Shown here piece by piece: positions 1 through 5,271 of a stretch of 5,271 nt of DNA (position 1 is the stretch's first letter; every line of letters begins with the position of its first letter). Below the pieces are notes generated by a model. That model did not search any database and was not told the origin of the DNA. It saw only the letters and a list, made by a program, of their open reading frames with translations. Made by a program: the position numbers and the translations under genes. Source of the stretch: Candidatus Methanophagales archaeon (GTDB lineage: Archaea; Halobacteriota; Syntropharchaeia; Alkanophagales; Methanospirareceae); the NCBI GenBank assembly GCA_030617585.1, contig JAUWVD010000095.1:1-5271 (forward strand). Reading direction: 5' to 3'.

Positions 1-1109
1 CTGAACCCTTTTATTTTTAGTTCGCCTGCTAACAGATGAAAAAACTTGTTCTGTTCCTGACGGTTCAAGCCCAGCACAATATCCTTTATCCTCAAGCCAG
101 CATCCAAAACTCTACCAAACTCTTTGCGCCATCTCTTCTCGTATTCCCTCAGCCTACGTTTTGAGAAGTTCTTTTCGTGCGTTGCTTTTGCAATTACGTC
201 ACCGGCTATCTCGCCGTCTCGCATCGCATATACTAGCCCGCCACCGGTGAACGGATTGACATGCCTTGCCGCATCACCGACTAAAATCATACCATTTGCT
301 ACCGTTTCATATTTTGGACCGCTTAATGGCACAGCACCGAATACCTCTGCTATTACTTCGCCATTTGGGAACCGATCGGAAACGAAAGCATTAAGATAAT
401 CAAGAGCACGATGGTGGTCAGAAGAGACAGCGCCACTTATACCGATACCCACATTTGCGCTATCGGCACTCTTAGGGAACACCCATGCATAGCCCTTCGG
501 TGCGATCTCGTCACCAAAGAAGATTTCACAATAGTCGTGATTGAATTCGATGTCGCACATAAGGAACTGAGCGCAGATGGCAAGGTCATTTAAATGCAGA
601 CTTGTATCAATACCACCCCATCGGCCGATTTTCGATTCCACGCCGTCCGCACCAACGACGACATCTGCGGAAATACGGACATCAACACCCGCGGAGTTTG
701 CATACACGCCCTTTGCATAGCCTTCTTCCTGAATGACACCGTACGCATGCGTTCTGACCCTAACTTCAGCACCCGCACGTGCAGCTTCGAGAGCCAAGAA
801 CTTATCAAAAAACTGCCGGTCCAGTACATAACCGGTAACTTCCTCGTCGGCAACAGATAAAATCACCTGCGTGCCGTCCGGCCCATAAGTGATGTTTCCT
901 TTAAACGTTGTGCATATACATCTGGGATCAAGGTCAACGAACCGCTCAACCTCTCTGCTTACTCCCTCTGCGCATTTCACGGGCACGCCTATCACCGGAT
1001 TCCGCTCGATCAAAAGAACGTCCAAGCCACGTTCTGCAGCGGTCTTCGCCGTCATACTGCCCGCAGGCCCCGCGCCCACCACTACAACGTCATATTCTTC
1101 CTCTTTCAT
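1..1109 (-). CDS. Geranylgeranyl reductase family FAD-dependent oxidoreductase (3' end outside window)
   Basis: Flavoprotein of the archaeal geranylgeranyl reductase family, which reduces isoprenoid double bonds, typically in the geranylgeranyl chains of membrane ether lipids. The 369 codons in the window have no stop. Visible motifs: the FAD dinucleotide fold GAGPAG at residues 12-17 with the ribose-binding acidic residue E35; the conserved-cysteine segment PVKCAEG at 43-49 (C46); YAWVFPK at 207-213 followed after seven residues by GIG at 221-223, matching the YxWxFPK-x7-GxG substrate-site signature of this family; and the second FAD motif GDAARHVNPFTGGG at 278-291. Family members are usually about 390-410 residues, so only the last 20-40 are missing. 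The start at 1109 puts the GxGxxG fold at the usual distance from the N-terminus; an in-frame ATG at 1130 would add MLVGPET. Neither start has a clear Shine-Dalgarno. The gene is divergent from kae1. Family is certain; the exact substrate (phospholipid, quinone or prenyl diphosphate) is not, though a lipid role is most likely. Confidence 0.93.
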   Translation of the reverse strand, partial: MKEEEYDVVVVGAGPAGSMTAKTAAERGLDVLLIERNPVIGVPVKCAEGVSREVERFVDLDPRCICTTFKGNITYGPDGTQVILSVADEEVTGYVLDRQFFDKFLALEAARAGAEVRVRTHAYGVIQEEGYAKGVYANSAGVDVRISADVVVGADGVESKIGRWGGIDTSLHLNDLAICAQFLMCDIEFNHDYCEIFFGDEIAPKGYAWVFPKSADSANVGIGISGAVSSDHHRALDYLNAFVSDRFPNGEVIAEVFGAVPLSGPKYETVANGMILVGDAARHVNPFTGGGLVYAMRDGEIAGDVIAKATHEKNFSKRRLREYEKRWRKEFGRVLDAGLRIKDIVLGLNRQEQNKFFHLLAGELKIKGF

Positions 1110-1134
1110 TGTTTCGGGTCCCACCAACATTAGG

Positions 1135-1159
1135 TAGTTAAAGGTAAGCATAGTTAAAG
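1135..1159. repeat. Pair of 9-base direct repeats, possible operator
   Basis: TAGTTAAAG occurs at 1135-1143 and again at 1151-1159, with a 16-base period. The second copy also lies in a small inverted repeat, CATAG-TTAAAG-CTATG (1149-1164), which touches the leftward TATA box. The pair sits just downstream of that box, around the predicted transcription start of the reductase gene, where a repressor could act. The repeats are plainly visible; the regulatory role is a guess, and short AT-rich repeats can arise by chance. Confidence 0.4.
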
Positions 1160-1160
1160 C

Positions 1161-1170
1161 TATGTATAAA
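1161..1170 (-). promoter_or_regulatory. Candidate TATA box for the geranylgeranyl reductase gene
   Basis: On the minus strand these bases read TTTATACATA, a good match to an archaeal TATA box. Its centre is about 35 bases ahead of the ATG at 1130 and 56 ahead of the ATG at 1109. A transcription start about 25 bases downstream would fall near 1140, giving a leader of roughly 10 or 30 bases for the two possible starts. Predicted from sequence only. Confidence 0.5.
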
Positions 1171-1171
1171 T
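1165..1171 (+). promoter_or_regulatory. Candidate distal TATA box for kae1
   Basis: TATAAAT on the plus strand, overlapping the leftward TATA-like element, so this AT-rich patch could serve both directions. It would place a transcription start near 1194 and give kae1 a leader of about 60-75 bases containing the heptamer array. It competes with the proximal element at 1239-1245. Confidence 0.3.
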
Positions 1172-1190
1172 TGCGGTGGAGACGCACGAG

Positions 1191-1221
1191 GCAAAGGGCA
1201 AAGGGCAAAAGGCAAAGGGCA
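1191..1221. repeat. Heptameric tandem repeat GCAAAGG, about 4.4 copies
   Basis: Four consecutive heptamers lie at 1191-1197, 1198-1204, 1205-1211 and 1212-1218, followed by a partial GCA. All are GCAAAGG except the third, which is GCAAAAG. The array lies in the divergent intergenic region, 30 bases before the kae1 ATG at 1252. If kae1 is transcribed from the TATA-like element at 1165-1171, the array would be in its 5' leader. It resembles a slippage-prone short tandem repeat; function unknown. Confidence 0.85.
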
Positions 1222-1238
1222 TGATAAGGTTAATGGCA

Positions 1239-1245
1239 TTTAAGA
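1239..1245 (+). promoter_or_regulatory. Candidate proximal TATA-like element for kae1
   Basis: TTTAAGA, centred at 1242. It lies 25 bases ahead of the in-frame ATG at 1267, which is the spacing expected for a leaderless archaeal transcript starting at that ATG. Neither kae1 start candidate is preceded by a recognisable Shine-Dalgarno. A weak match, supported mainly by spacing. Confidence 0.3.
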
Positions 1246-1251
1246 CGTATA

Positions 1252-2280
1252 ATGAGTTGGAAAAAAATGACGATAGTATTAGGGCTAGAAGGGACGGCAT
1301 GGAACCTCAGCGCGGCAGTGGTTAGTGAAGAGGACGTGCTATACGATGCGGAATCAACGTATAAGCCGTTACAGGGCGGTATACATCCGCGGGAAGCGGC
1401 GCAGCATCACGCATCGGAGATGAAAGAGGTAGTCACAAGAGCTTTAAGGGCTGTTAAGGAAGAAGGGATACAATTAAAGCATATAGATGCGATAGCATAC
1501 TCGCAGGGGCCTGGCTTGGGTCCCTGTCTCAGAACTGTAGCGACCGCAGCGAGAGCGCTCTCAATATCGTTAAAGAAACCTTTAATCGGCGTTAATCATT
1601 GCATCGCACATATAGAAATCGGGCGATGGCGATGTGGCACGAGAGACCCGGTAGTGCTATATGTAAGTGGAGCGAACACGCAGGTACTGGCATACCGTGC
1701 GGGAAGATACAGGGTCTTGGGCGAGACACTGGATATAGGAATAGGGAATGCGATAGACAAGTTCGCTCGTTACCTGGGTCTGAGCCATCCCGGAGGCCCG
1801 AAGATAGAGGAATGGGCATCTAAAAGCACCAACTATGTCCCACTGCCATATATAATAAAGGGTATGGATTTATCCTTTTCGGGATTGAGCACTGCGGCTA
1901 AGGCCGCAACGGATTCGCATCCGGAAGAAAAGGCGGGCATTTGTTATTCTTTTCAGGAGACTGCATTTGCCATGCTTACAGAAGTAACCGAGCGAGCGAT
2001 GGCACATTGCAGCCGGGACGAGCTGCTGTTAGCTGGAGGCGTAGGCGCGAACAAGAGGTTACAGCAGATGCTAGAAATAATGTGCCGAGACCGCGGAGCA
2101 AGATTTTACGTGCCCGAAGCCCGCTATTTGAAGGATAATGGGTCTATGATTGCCTATCTTGGTCTGATAATGTACAAACACGGAGACACAACGCCACTAG
2201 AACATTCAGGAGTTAATCCTAGTTACCGACCCGATGAGGTCAAAGTCACGTGGCGAAAAAGCGAAAGGTTTAAAAGTTAG
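1252..2280 (+). CDS. kae1: Kae1, KEOPS-complex tRNA N6-threonylcarbamoyladenosine transferase
   Basis: ASKHA-fold enzyme that transfers the threonylcarbamoyl group from TC-AMP to A37 of ANN-decoding tRNAs, giving t6A; in archaea it works in the cytoplasmic KEOPS complex with Bud32, Cgi121 and Pcc1. The 342-residue product shows LGLEGTA near the N-terminus (residues 10-16), the metal-binding HxxxH in NHCIAHIE (H116, H120), the nucleotide-binding SGANTQ (139-144), the highly conserved GETLDIGIGNAIDKFAR (157-173), AGGVGANKRL (261-270) and DNGSMIA (295-301) with metal ligand D295. Length fits a Kae1 domain alone. It ends soon after NPSYRPDEV, with no Bud32 kinase domain fused as in many euryarchaea. 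The longest start (1252) is given, but the ATG at 1267, five codons later, fits the family N-terminus better and suits leaderless initiation. It is followed 34 bases later by the tetrapyrrole gene pair, functionally unrelated. Kae1 rather than bacterial TsaD is indicated by the archaeal-type HIEIGR and DIGIGN segments. Confidence 0.96.
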   Translation: MSWKKMTIVLGLEGTAWNLSAAVVSEEDVLYDAESTYKPLQGGIHPREAAQHHASEMKEVVTRALRAVKEEGIQLKHIDAIAYSQGPGLGPCLRTVATAARALSISLKKPLIGVNHCIAHIEIGRWRCGTRDPVVLYVSGANTQVLAYRAGRYRVLGETLDIGIGNAIDKFARYLGLSHPGGPKIEEWASKSTNYVPLPYIIKGMDLSFSGLSTAAKAATDSHPEEKAGICYSFQETAFAMLTEVTERAMAHCSRDELLLAGGVGANKRLQQMLEIMCRDRGARFYVPEARYLKDNGSMIAYLGLIMYKHGDTTPLEHSGVNPSYRPDEVKVTWRKSERFKS

Positions 2281-2288
2281 CAAAAACC

Positions 2289-2297
2289 ATTTAATAA
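2289..2297 (+). promoter_or_regulatory. Candidate TATA box for the precorrin-2 dehydrogenase/hemA unit
   Basis: ATTTAATAA, preceded by an A-rich stretch (2282-2286) that could act as a TFB recognition element. Its centre is 22 bases before the ATG at 2315, which would give a leaderless or nearly leaderless transcript, and no Shine-Dalgarno is visible before that ATG. It suggests the tetrapyrrole pair can be transcribed independently of kae1. Prediction from sequence only. Confidence 0.4.
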
Positions 2298-2314
2298 CGA
2301 GTACAATACATACT

Positions 2315-2965
2315 ATGCTCCCATTATATGTCGATGTCTCAGGTAAAAGAATAGTTGTTTTTGGCGGCGGTATCGTTGCAGAACGTAAAATACGCCAGAT
2401 CTTGGATACTGACAGTGCCGGCGGAAAGATGAATATAGAGGTCTACAGCCTTGACTTTATACCGTCGATAGAATCTATGAGTAAACAAGGCGTAATTCGA
2501 TGCTTCACATCCAATCTGATGGAGCGGGATATAGGAGAGCTCGTAAAGGGCGCCTTTTTAGTACTCATTTGTACCGATGACCGACCGTTAAATGATCGTA
2601 TCCTAAAAGAGGCGGCTAAATTTGAGCTGCTTATCAATTATGCCGATTACGGGGATGCGTTTATGTCTTCGGTTATTAACAAGGGCGGATTCATTATTTC
2701 GGTCTCCACAGCCGGTAAAGGGCCTGCAATGGCACGATATATGAAGAAGAAGATCGCAGCGCTCGTAGGCGAAAGAGAGGCGAAAATGTTGCAGATACAA
2801 TCGCGGCTCAGACATTATTTGAAGCTGAGGATAAAAGACGAAGAGCAACGGCGTACGATTTTGAACAGTGTTTTGGACGATCCGGAATGCTGGTCTGCAC
2901 TTGATGCGCCCATAGATATTGCGGAAAAGGATATATTTAGGATTGTAGGAGATAGATATGCATAA
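2315..2965 (+). CDS. sirC: Precorrin-2 dehydrogenase (siroheme synthase N-terminal/Met8-SirC type)
   Basis: NAD-dependent oxidation of precorrin-2 to sirohydrochlorin, the branch precursor for siroheme, archaeal heme and coenzyme F430; some family members also insert iron. The 216-residue product begins with LPLYVDVSGKRIVVFGGG, the standard opening of the family, with the NAD-binding GGGxVAxRK at residues 17-25. CTDDRPLN (86-93) and NYADYGDAF (108-116) follow; D111 aligns by eye with the catalytic aspartate of CysG/Met8. Then comes STAGKGPAMAR (131-141), where most homologues have GKSPA or GTSPV, and a helical C-terminal region. There is no uroporphyrinogen methyltransferase domain, so this is the stand-alone form. 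The start at 2315 was chosen over an in-frame ATG at 2234 because the family begins here and the longer form would overlap kae1 by 47 bases with an unrelated extension. The last 8 bases overlap hemA. The symbol follows the bacterial stand-alone enzyme; chelatase activity cannot be judged from sequence. Confidence 0.92.
   Translation: MLPLYVDVSGKRIVVFGGGIVAERKIRQILDTDSAGGKMNIEVYSLDFIPSIESMSKQGVIRCFTSNLMERDIGELVKGAFLVLICTDDRPLNDRILKEAAKFELLINYADYGDAFMSSVINKGGFIISVSTAGKGPAMARYMKKKIAALVGEREAKMLQIQSRLRHYLKLRIKDEEQRRTILNSVLDDPECWSALDAPIDIAEKDIFRIVGDRYA
2947..2952 (+). promoter_or_regulatory. Shine-Dalgarno sequence for hemA
   Basis: AGGAGA, with the GGAG core ending 6 bases before the hemA ATG at 2958 and lying inside the end of the precorrin-2 dehydrogenase gene. 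It is the only clear Shine-Dalgarno ahead of a gene in the window. It fixes the hemA start and fits an internal operon gene, in contrast to the leaderless-looking upstream genes. Confidence 0.7.
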
Positions 2966-4259
2966 ACTTGCTACGTTATGGTTTTCGTATAAAAAATGTA
3001 GTGTAAAGGAACTGGAAGAGATAGGCGAGCGTTTAAAGCCCGAGATATTCGTAAATGACCCACGTGTGGATGGATATGCAATTATAAATACCTGTAACCG
3101 CGTAGAGGCGTATATCAGTTCGGACAATGCAAAAGCGGTCTTGGGTGAGGTCGTTAACCGCAATAAATTCGATAAATGCGGTATTTTCGTCGGTGAAGAC
3201 GCTTTATGGCACCTCATGCGGGTCGCTTGTGGACTTGAAGCGATGATGGTGGGCGAGGACCAAATTCTGGGTCAGATAAAGAAGTGCTACTTAGATAGCA
3301 AGAAAGAAGGTACAATCGACTTTATCCTGGATATGGCGTTCGACCGGGCGATAAAAGTAGCGAAGAGGGCGAGGATAGAGACGAGAATAAATGAAGGGTC
3401 TGTTTCTATTGGTTCCGCAGCGGTTGAGCTTGCAGAATACGTTACCTGGGGGCTGGAAGGCAAGAGCATTTTAGTAATTGGTGCGGGAGATATGGGTACG
3501 CTGGTAGCAAGAGCTATATCAGAGAAGAAATTGAAAGCGATGTTTATCGCAAATCGAACGTATGAAAGAGCGAAGGAGTTAGCAGAAGAGGTCGGCGGCA
3601 AGGCGGCGAAACTGGACGAAAGTGAGCGGTATCTCTCTGTCTGTGATGTCGCTATAAGCACTACGTCTGCACCACATTATGTCCTGGATTATAATTTGAT
3701 GAAACGGGTAATGGAACATCGTATAAATGATAACGTCCTGCTCATCATAGACATAGCGAATCCGAAAGATGTGGAGGCGCGAGTAGGCGATCTAGAGGGC
3801 GTAGAGTTGTATAACCTGGACAGTTTATACGAGATAAGTGAGGAGAACCTGAAGAAGCGGCTTTCTGAAGTTGATAAAGTAGAAGGGATAATAAACGAAG
3901 AGGTAGAACTATTTAAAAAGCTTTTGAACCGTAAAGAGGCGGAAAAGCTTATTGCTATGCTTTATGAACATGGCTCGCGTATAAGAGCGGAAGAGAGGAA
4001 GAAAGCTATACACTATATAGAGAAAGGACGAGACCCCAAAGAGGTATTGGATGCTTTCTCTCATGCGGTACTATTTAAAACGCTTCATGCACCTGCGATG
4101 ATGATCCGAAACTACATAGAGAAAAGAAGCAGCGTCACCGGAGGACGGTGTGATGAGTGCGATAATGGTGTCGGCGATTTTATCGATTTCCTCATGGTTG
4201 AGTTTGAGAAGGTTTTGGAAGACGAAAAGAGAAATTTGGAACAAGGCAAGGGCGTTTAG
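2958..4259 (+). CDS. hemA: Glutamyl-tRNA reductase
   Basis: NADPH-dependent reduction of glutamyl-tRNA(Glu) to glutamate-1-semialdehyde, the committed first step of C5-pathway tetrapyrrole synthesis, in the cytoplasm as a V-shaped dimer. The 433-residue product shows all three domains. The catalytic domain has TCNRVE (45-50) with nucleophile C46, and H85 in HLMRVACGLEAM corresponds to the active-site histidine. GEDQILGQIK (99-108) and SVSIGSAAVELAE (148-160) are hallmark motifs. The NADPH domain has GAGDMG (175-180), ANRTYERA (198-205) and IDIANPKD (264-271). A helical dimerisation domain follows from about 300, with LFKTLHAPAM (372-381). The N-terminus (FSYKKCSV, 9-16) departs from the bacterial NHKTAPV motif, as is common in archaea. 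A CDEC pair (C398, C401) occurs near the C-terminus. The start overlaps the precorrin-2 dehydrogenase stop and has a good Shine-Dalgarno, so the two are probably translationally coupled. No hemL, hemB, hemC or hemD follows within the window. Confidence 0.97.
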   Translation: MHKLATLWFSYKKCSVKELEEIGERLKPEIFVNDPRVDGYAIINTCNRVEAYISSDNAKAVLGEVVNRNKFDKCGIFVGEDALWHLMRVACGLEAMMVGEDQILGQIKKCYLDSKKEGTIDFILDMAFDRAIKVAKRARIETRINEGSVSIGSAAVELAEYVTWGLEGKSILVIGAGDMGTLVARAISEKKLKAMFIANRTYERAKELAEEVGGKAAKLDESERYLSVCDVAISTTSAPHYVLDYNLMKRVMEHRINDNVLLIIDIANPKDVEARVGDLEGVELYNLDSLYEISEENLKKRLSEVDKVEGIINEEVELFKKLLNRKEAEKLIAMLYEHGSRIRAEERKKAIHYIEKGRDPKEVLDAFSHAVLFKTLHAPAMMIRNYIEKRSSVTGGRCDECDNGVGDFIDFLMVEFEKVLEDEKRNLEQGKGV

Positions 4260-4276
4260 GGTATTCGTTTAGCTCA

Positions 4277-4308
4277 TTTTTATTTAGCATAGAAAGACTA
4301 TTTATATG
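4277..4308 (+). promoter_or_regulatory. T-rich hemA-transporter spacer: possible terminator and transporter promoter
   Basis: The 53-base gap between hemA and the transporter holds a run of five T residues in TTTTTATTTA (4277-4286) and a second TATA-like element, TTTATATG (4301-4308). The first is centred about 31 bases before the transporter ATG at 4313, well placed as its TATA box with a very short leader. The T run could also help end the hemA transcript, as archaeal termination often uses oligo-T without a hairpin; no strong stem-loop is visible. The second element is too close to the ATG unless translation starts later. Confidence 0.4.
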
Positions 4309-4312
4309 TATT

Positions 4313-5271
4313 ATGTCTCGTTTTCATTCTAACCGGCGACTTTCAAGGGTAGTTTTAATCGCCGCGATATGCGTTTTTAGCACGCAATTTGGCGTTACTG
4401 TTATCGCGCCACTACTTGGTGAGTGGGTAAGAAGTCCTGATATACCGAACCCATTTCTTGTATCGGGTTTGATAATCGCCACTTTTGCTCTTGTAAGCTT
4501 ATGTCTAAACATCCCCAGTGGTATTATATCGGATGTTGTAGGCAGGAAACCGCTGATTGTAATCGGGCTTTTGCTTTACGCAGTTGCTGCTGTACTATTT
4601 CCATTTTCTGGGCATACTTATGATTGGATATTTGTAAGAGCGTTACAAGGCGCAGGAGCAGGTTTGTTCTTCCCTGCAATTGCTGCTTTGCTCGCGGATG
4701 TTACGAGCCACGAAGAGCGCGGGCATGCGCTTAGCGTGTACAACATAGGTTTGGGTGTCGGTTTAGCGGCAGGACCTATATCAGGAGGGTTTCTGTTTGA
4801 GCGCTATGGTATGTTCATGCCGTTTCTCTTTTGCGCGGCCTTTGCACTATTAAGTGCAGTATTAGTACTGTTTTTTGTTCCGGAAGAGCCAAAAAGGGGA
4901 CGGAAGGTGCCGGATAAGAAAGATAAGAGGAAAGCTTTATTGCTAACTGTAGACGGTAAAAGGGCATTGATAGTTTGCGGTATTGTGATCTTTTTTGGTA
5001 TGGGTGTTGCGTCTATGACGAGTGCAACGTTTGCGCCTTTTGCTATTGATAACTTTGAGATTTCGGAAGGCATCATTGGAACGATTCTTTCTGTGATGTT
5101 CGTGGTCTTCGTGCTACTACAAGTGGGATTCAACCGGCTGATGAAGCGGGTAGGCGAGATTATGCTCGCGATTATCGGATTGCTCTTGTGCGTTTGTGGT
5201 TTGCTTGTGCTCGGCTTTGCAACTAGCGTCCTGGAACTTTTTATGACTGGCGTGTTCCTCGGTGCCGGTCT
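4313..5271 (+). CDS. Major facilitator superfamily transporter, DHA1 (drug:H+ antiporter)-like, 3' end outside window
   Basis: Integral membrane secondary transporter, probably proton-driven; the substrate cannot be told. The 319 codons in the window have no stop; the family usually has about 400 residues and 12 helices, so roughly the last 80 residues are missing. Helices are visible at about 11-32, 47-70, 80-98, 103-128, 137-162 and 168-189, then a basic cytoplasmic loop rich in Lys/Arg at 191-217, then the second half from 218. Motif A appears as GIISDVVGRK (70-79), motif B as RALQGAGAG (109-117) and the antiporter motif C as GLAAGPISGG (150-159), which points to an exporter of the DHA1 type. 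The ATG at 4313 gives a short polar basic N-terminus before the first helix; no Shine-Dalgarno is seen, in line with a short-leader transcript. Its position after hemA may mean efflux of a small molecule, but nothing links it to tetrapyrroles, and it is probably transcribed separately. Confidence 0.92.
   Translation, partial: MSRFHSNRRLSRVVLIAAICVFSTQFGVTVIAPLLGEWVRSPDIPNPFLVSGLIIATFALVSLCLNIPSGIISDVVGRKPLIVIGLLLYAVAAVLFPFSGHTYDWIFVRALQGAGAGLFFPAIAALLADVTSHEERGHALSVYNIGLGVGLAAGPISGGFLFERYGMFMPFLFCAAFALLSAVLVLFFVPEEPKRGRKVPDKKDKRKALLLTVDGKRALIVCGIVIFFGMGVASMTSATFAPFAIDNFEISEGIIGTILSVMFVVFVLLQVGFNRLMKRVGEIMLAIIGLLLCVCGLLVLGFATSVLELFMTGVFLGAG

Noticed and set aside
594..860. Open frame of 88 codons on the plus strand, and another of 87 codons on the minus strand at 590-853
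   Set aside because: Both lie within the geranylgeranyl reductase gene in other frames; the reductase frame carries all conserved motifs without a break.
1191..1221. CRISPR array or mobile-element end suggested by the repeats
   Set aside because: The units are 7 bases long with no spacers, and there is no inverted repeat, transposase or target-site duplication nearby.
2234..2314. N-terminal extension of the precorrin-2 dehydrogenase from an upstream in-frame ATG
   Set aside because: It would overlap the kae1 end by 47 bases, add 27 residues absent from the family, and ignore a well-placed TATA-like box before the ATG at 2315.
2603..3217. 204-codon open frame on the minus strand across the dehydrogenase/hemA junction
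   Set aside because: It lies opposite two strongly supported genes, its composition looks like a reverse-strand shadow, and it shows no recognisable domain.
4260..4312. Hairpin terminator after hemA
   Set aside because: I found no GC-rich stem followed by T residues; only a short T run is present, so termination is noted as possible rather than called as a separate feature.
4804..5133. 109-codon open frame on the minus strand
   Set aside because: Antisense to the transporter, whose membrane helices and MFS motifs support the plus strand; the antisense product is low-complexity Ser/Thr/Ile-rich.

Overview
The window looks like the chromosome of a euryarchaeon, possibly a methanogen or an anaerobic methane/alkane oxidiser. 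The evidence is an archaeal Kae1 protein, an archaeal-type geranylgeranyl reductase, a glutamyl-tRNA reductase with an archaeal N-terminus, frequent ATA and AGA/AGG codons, AT-rich TATA-like boxes 20-30 bases ahead of genes, and several starts without a Shine-Dalgarno sequence. The lineage is inferred from gene content and style only; no marker here fixes it.

Layout. A geranylgeranyl reductase gene (isoprenoid/archaeal lipid saturation) reads leftward from 1109 and runs off the left edge. A divergent intergenic region (about 1110-1251) holds promoter elements for both sides, a pair of 9-base direct repeats and a heptameric tandem repeat (GCAAAGG). Rightward come kae1 (tRNA t6A synthesis, 1252-2280), a stand-alone precorrin-2 dehydrogenase (2315-2965), hemA encoding glutamyl-tRNA reductase (2958-4259), and the start of a major-facilitator-superfamily transporter (4313 to the right edge).

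The two middle genes form a tetrapyrrole unit. HemA commits glutamyl-tRNA to 5-aminolevulinate, and the dehydrogenase makes sirohydrochlorin, the branch precursor of siroheme, archaeal heme and, in methanogens and relatives, coenzyme F430. Their reading frames overlap by 8 bases and hemA has a good Shine-Dalgarno inside the upstream gene, so they are probably co-translated. Kae1 is a separate housekeeping function that may share a transcript with them. The transporter is probably its own unit.

I see no mobile element, CRISPR array, RNA gene or defence system, and no convincing new biological system. Points worth a second look are the heptamer repeat and direct repeats in the divergent promoter, the Kae1 that is not fused to Bud32, a Ser-to-Gly change in the precorrin-2 dehydrogenase, and a CxxC pair in the C-terminal part of glutamyl-tRNA reductase.
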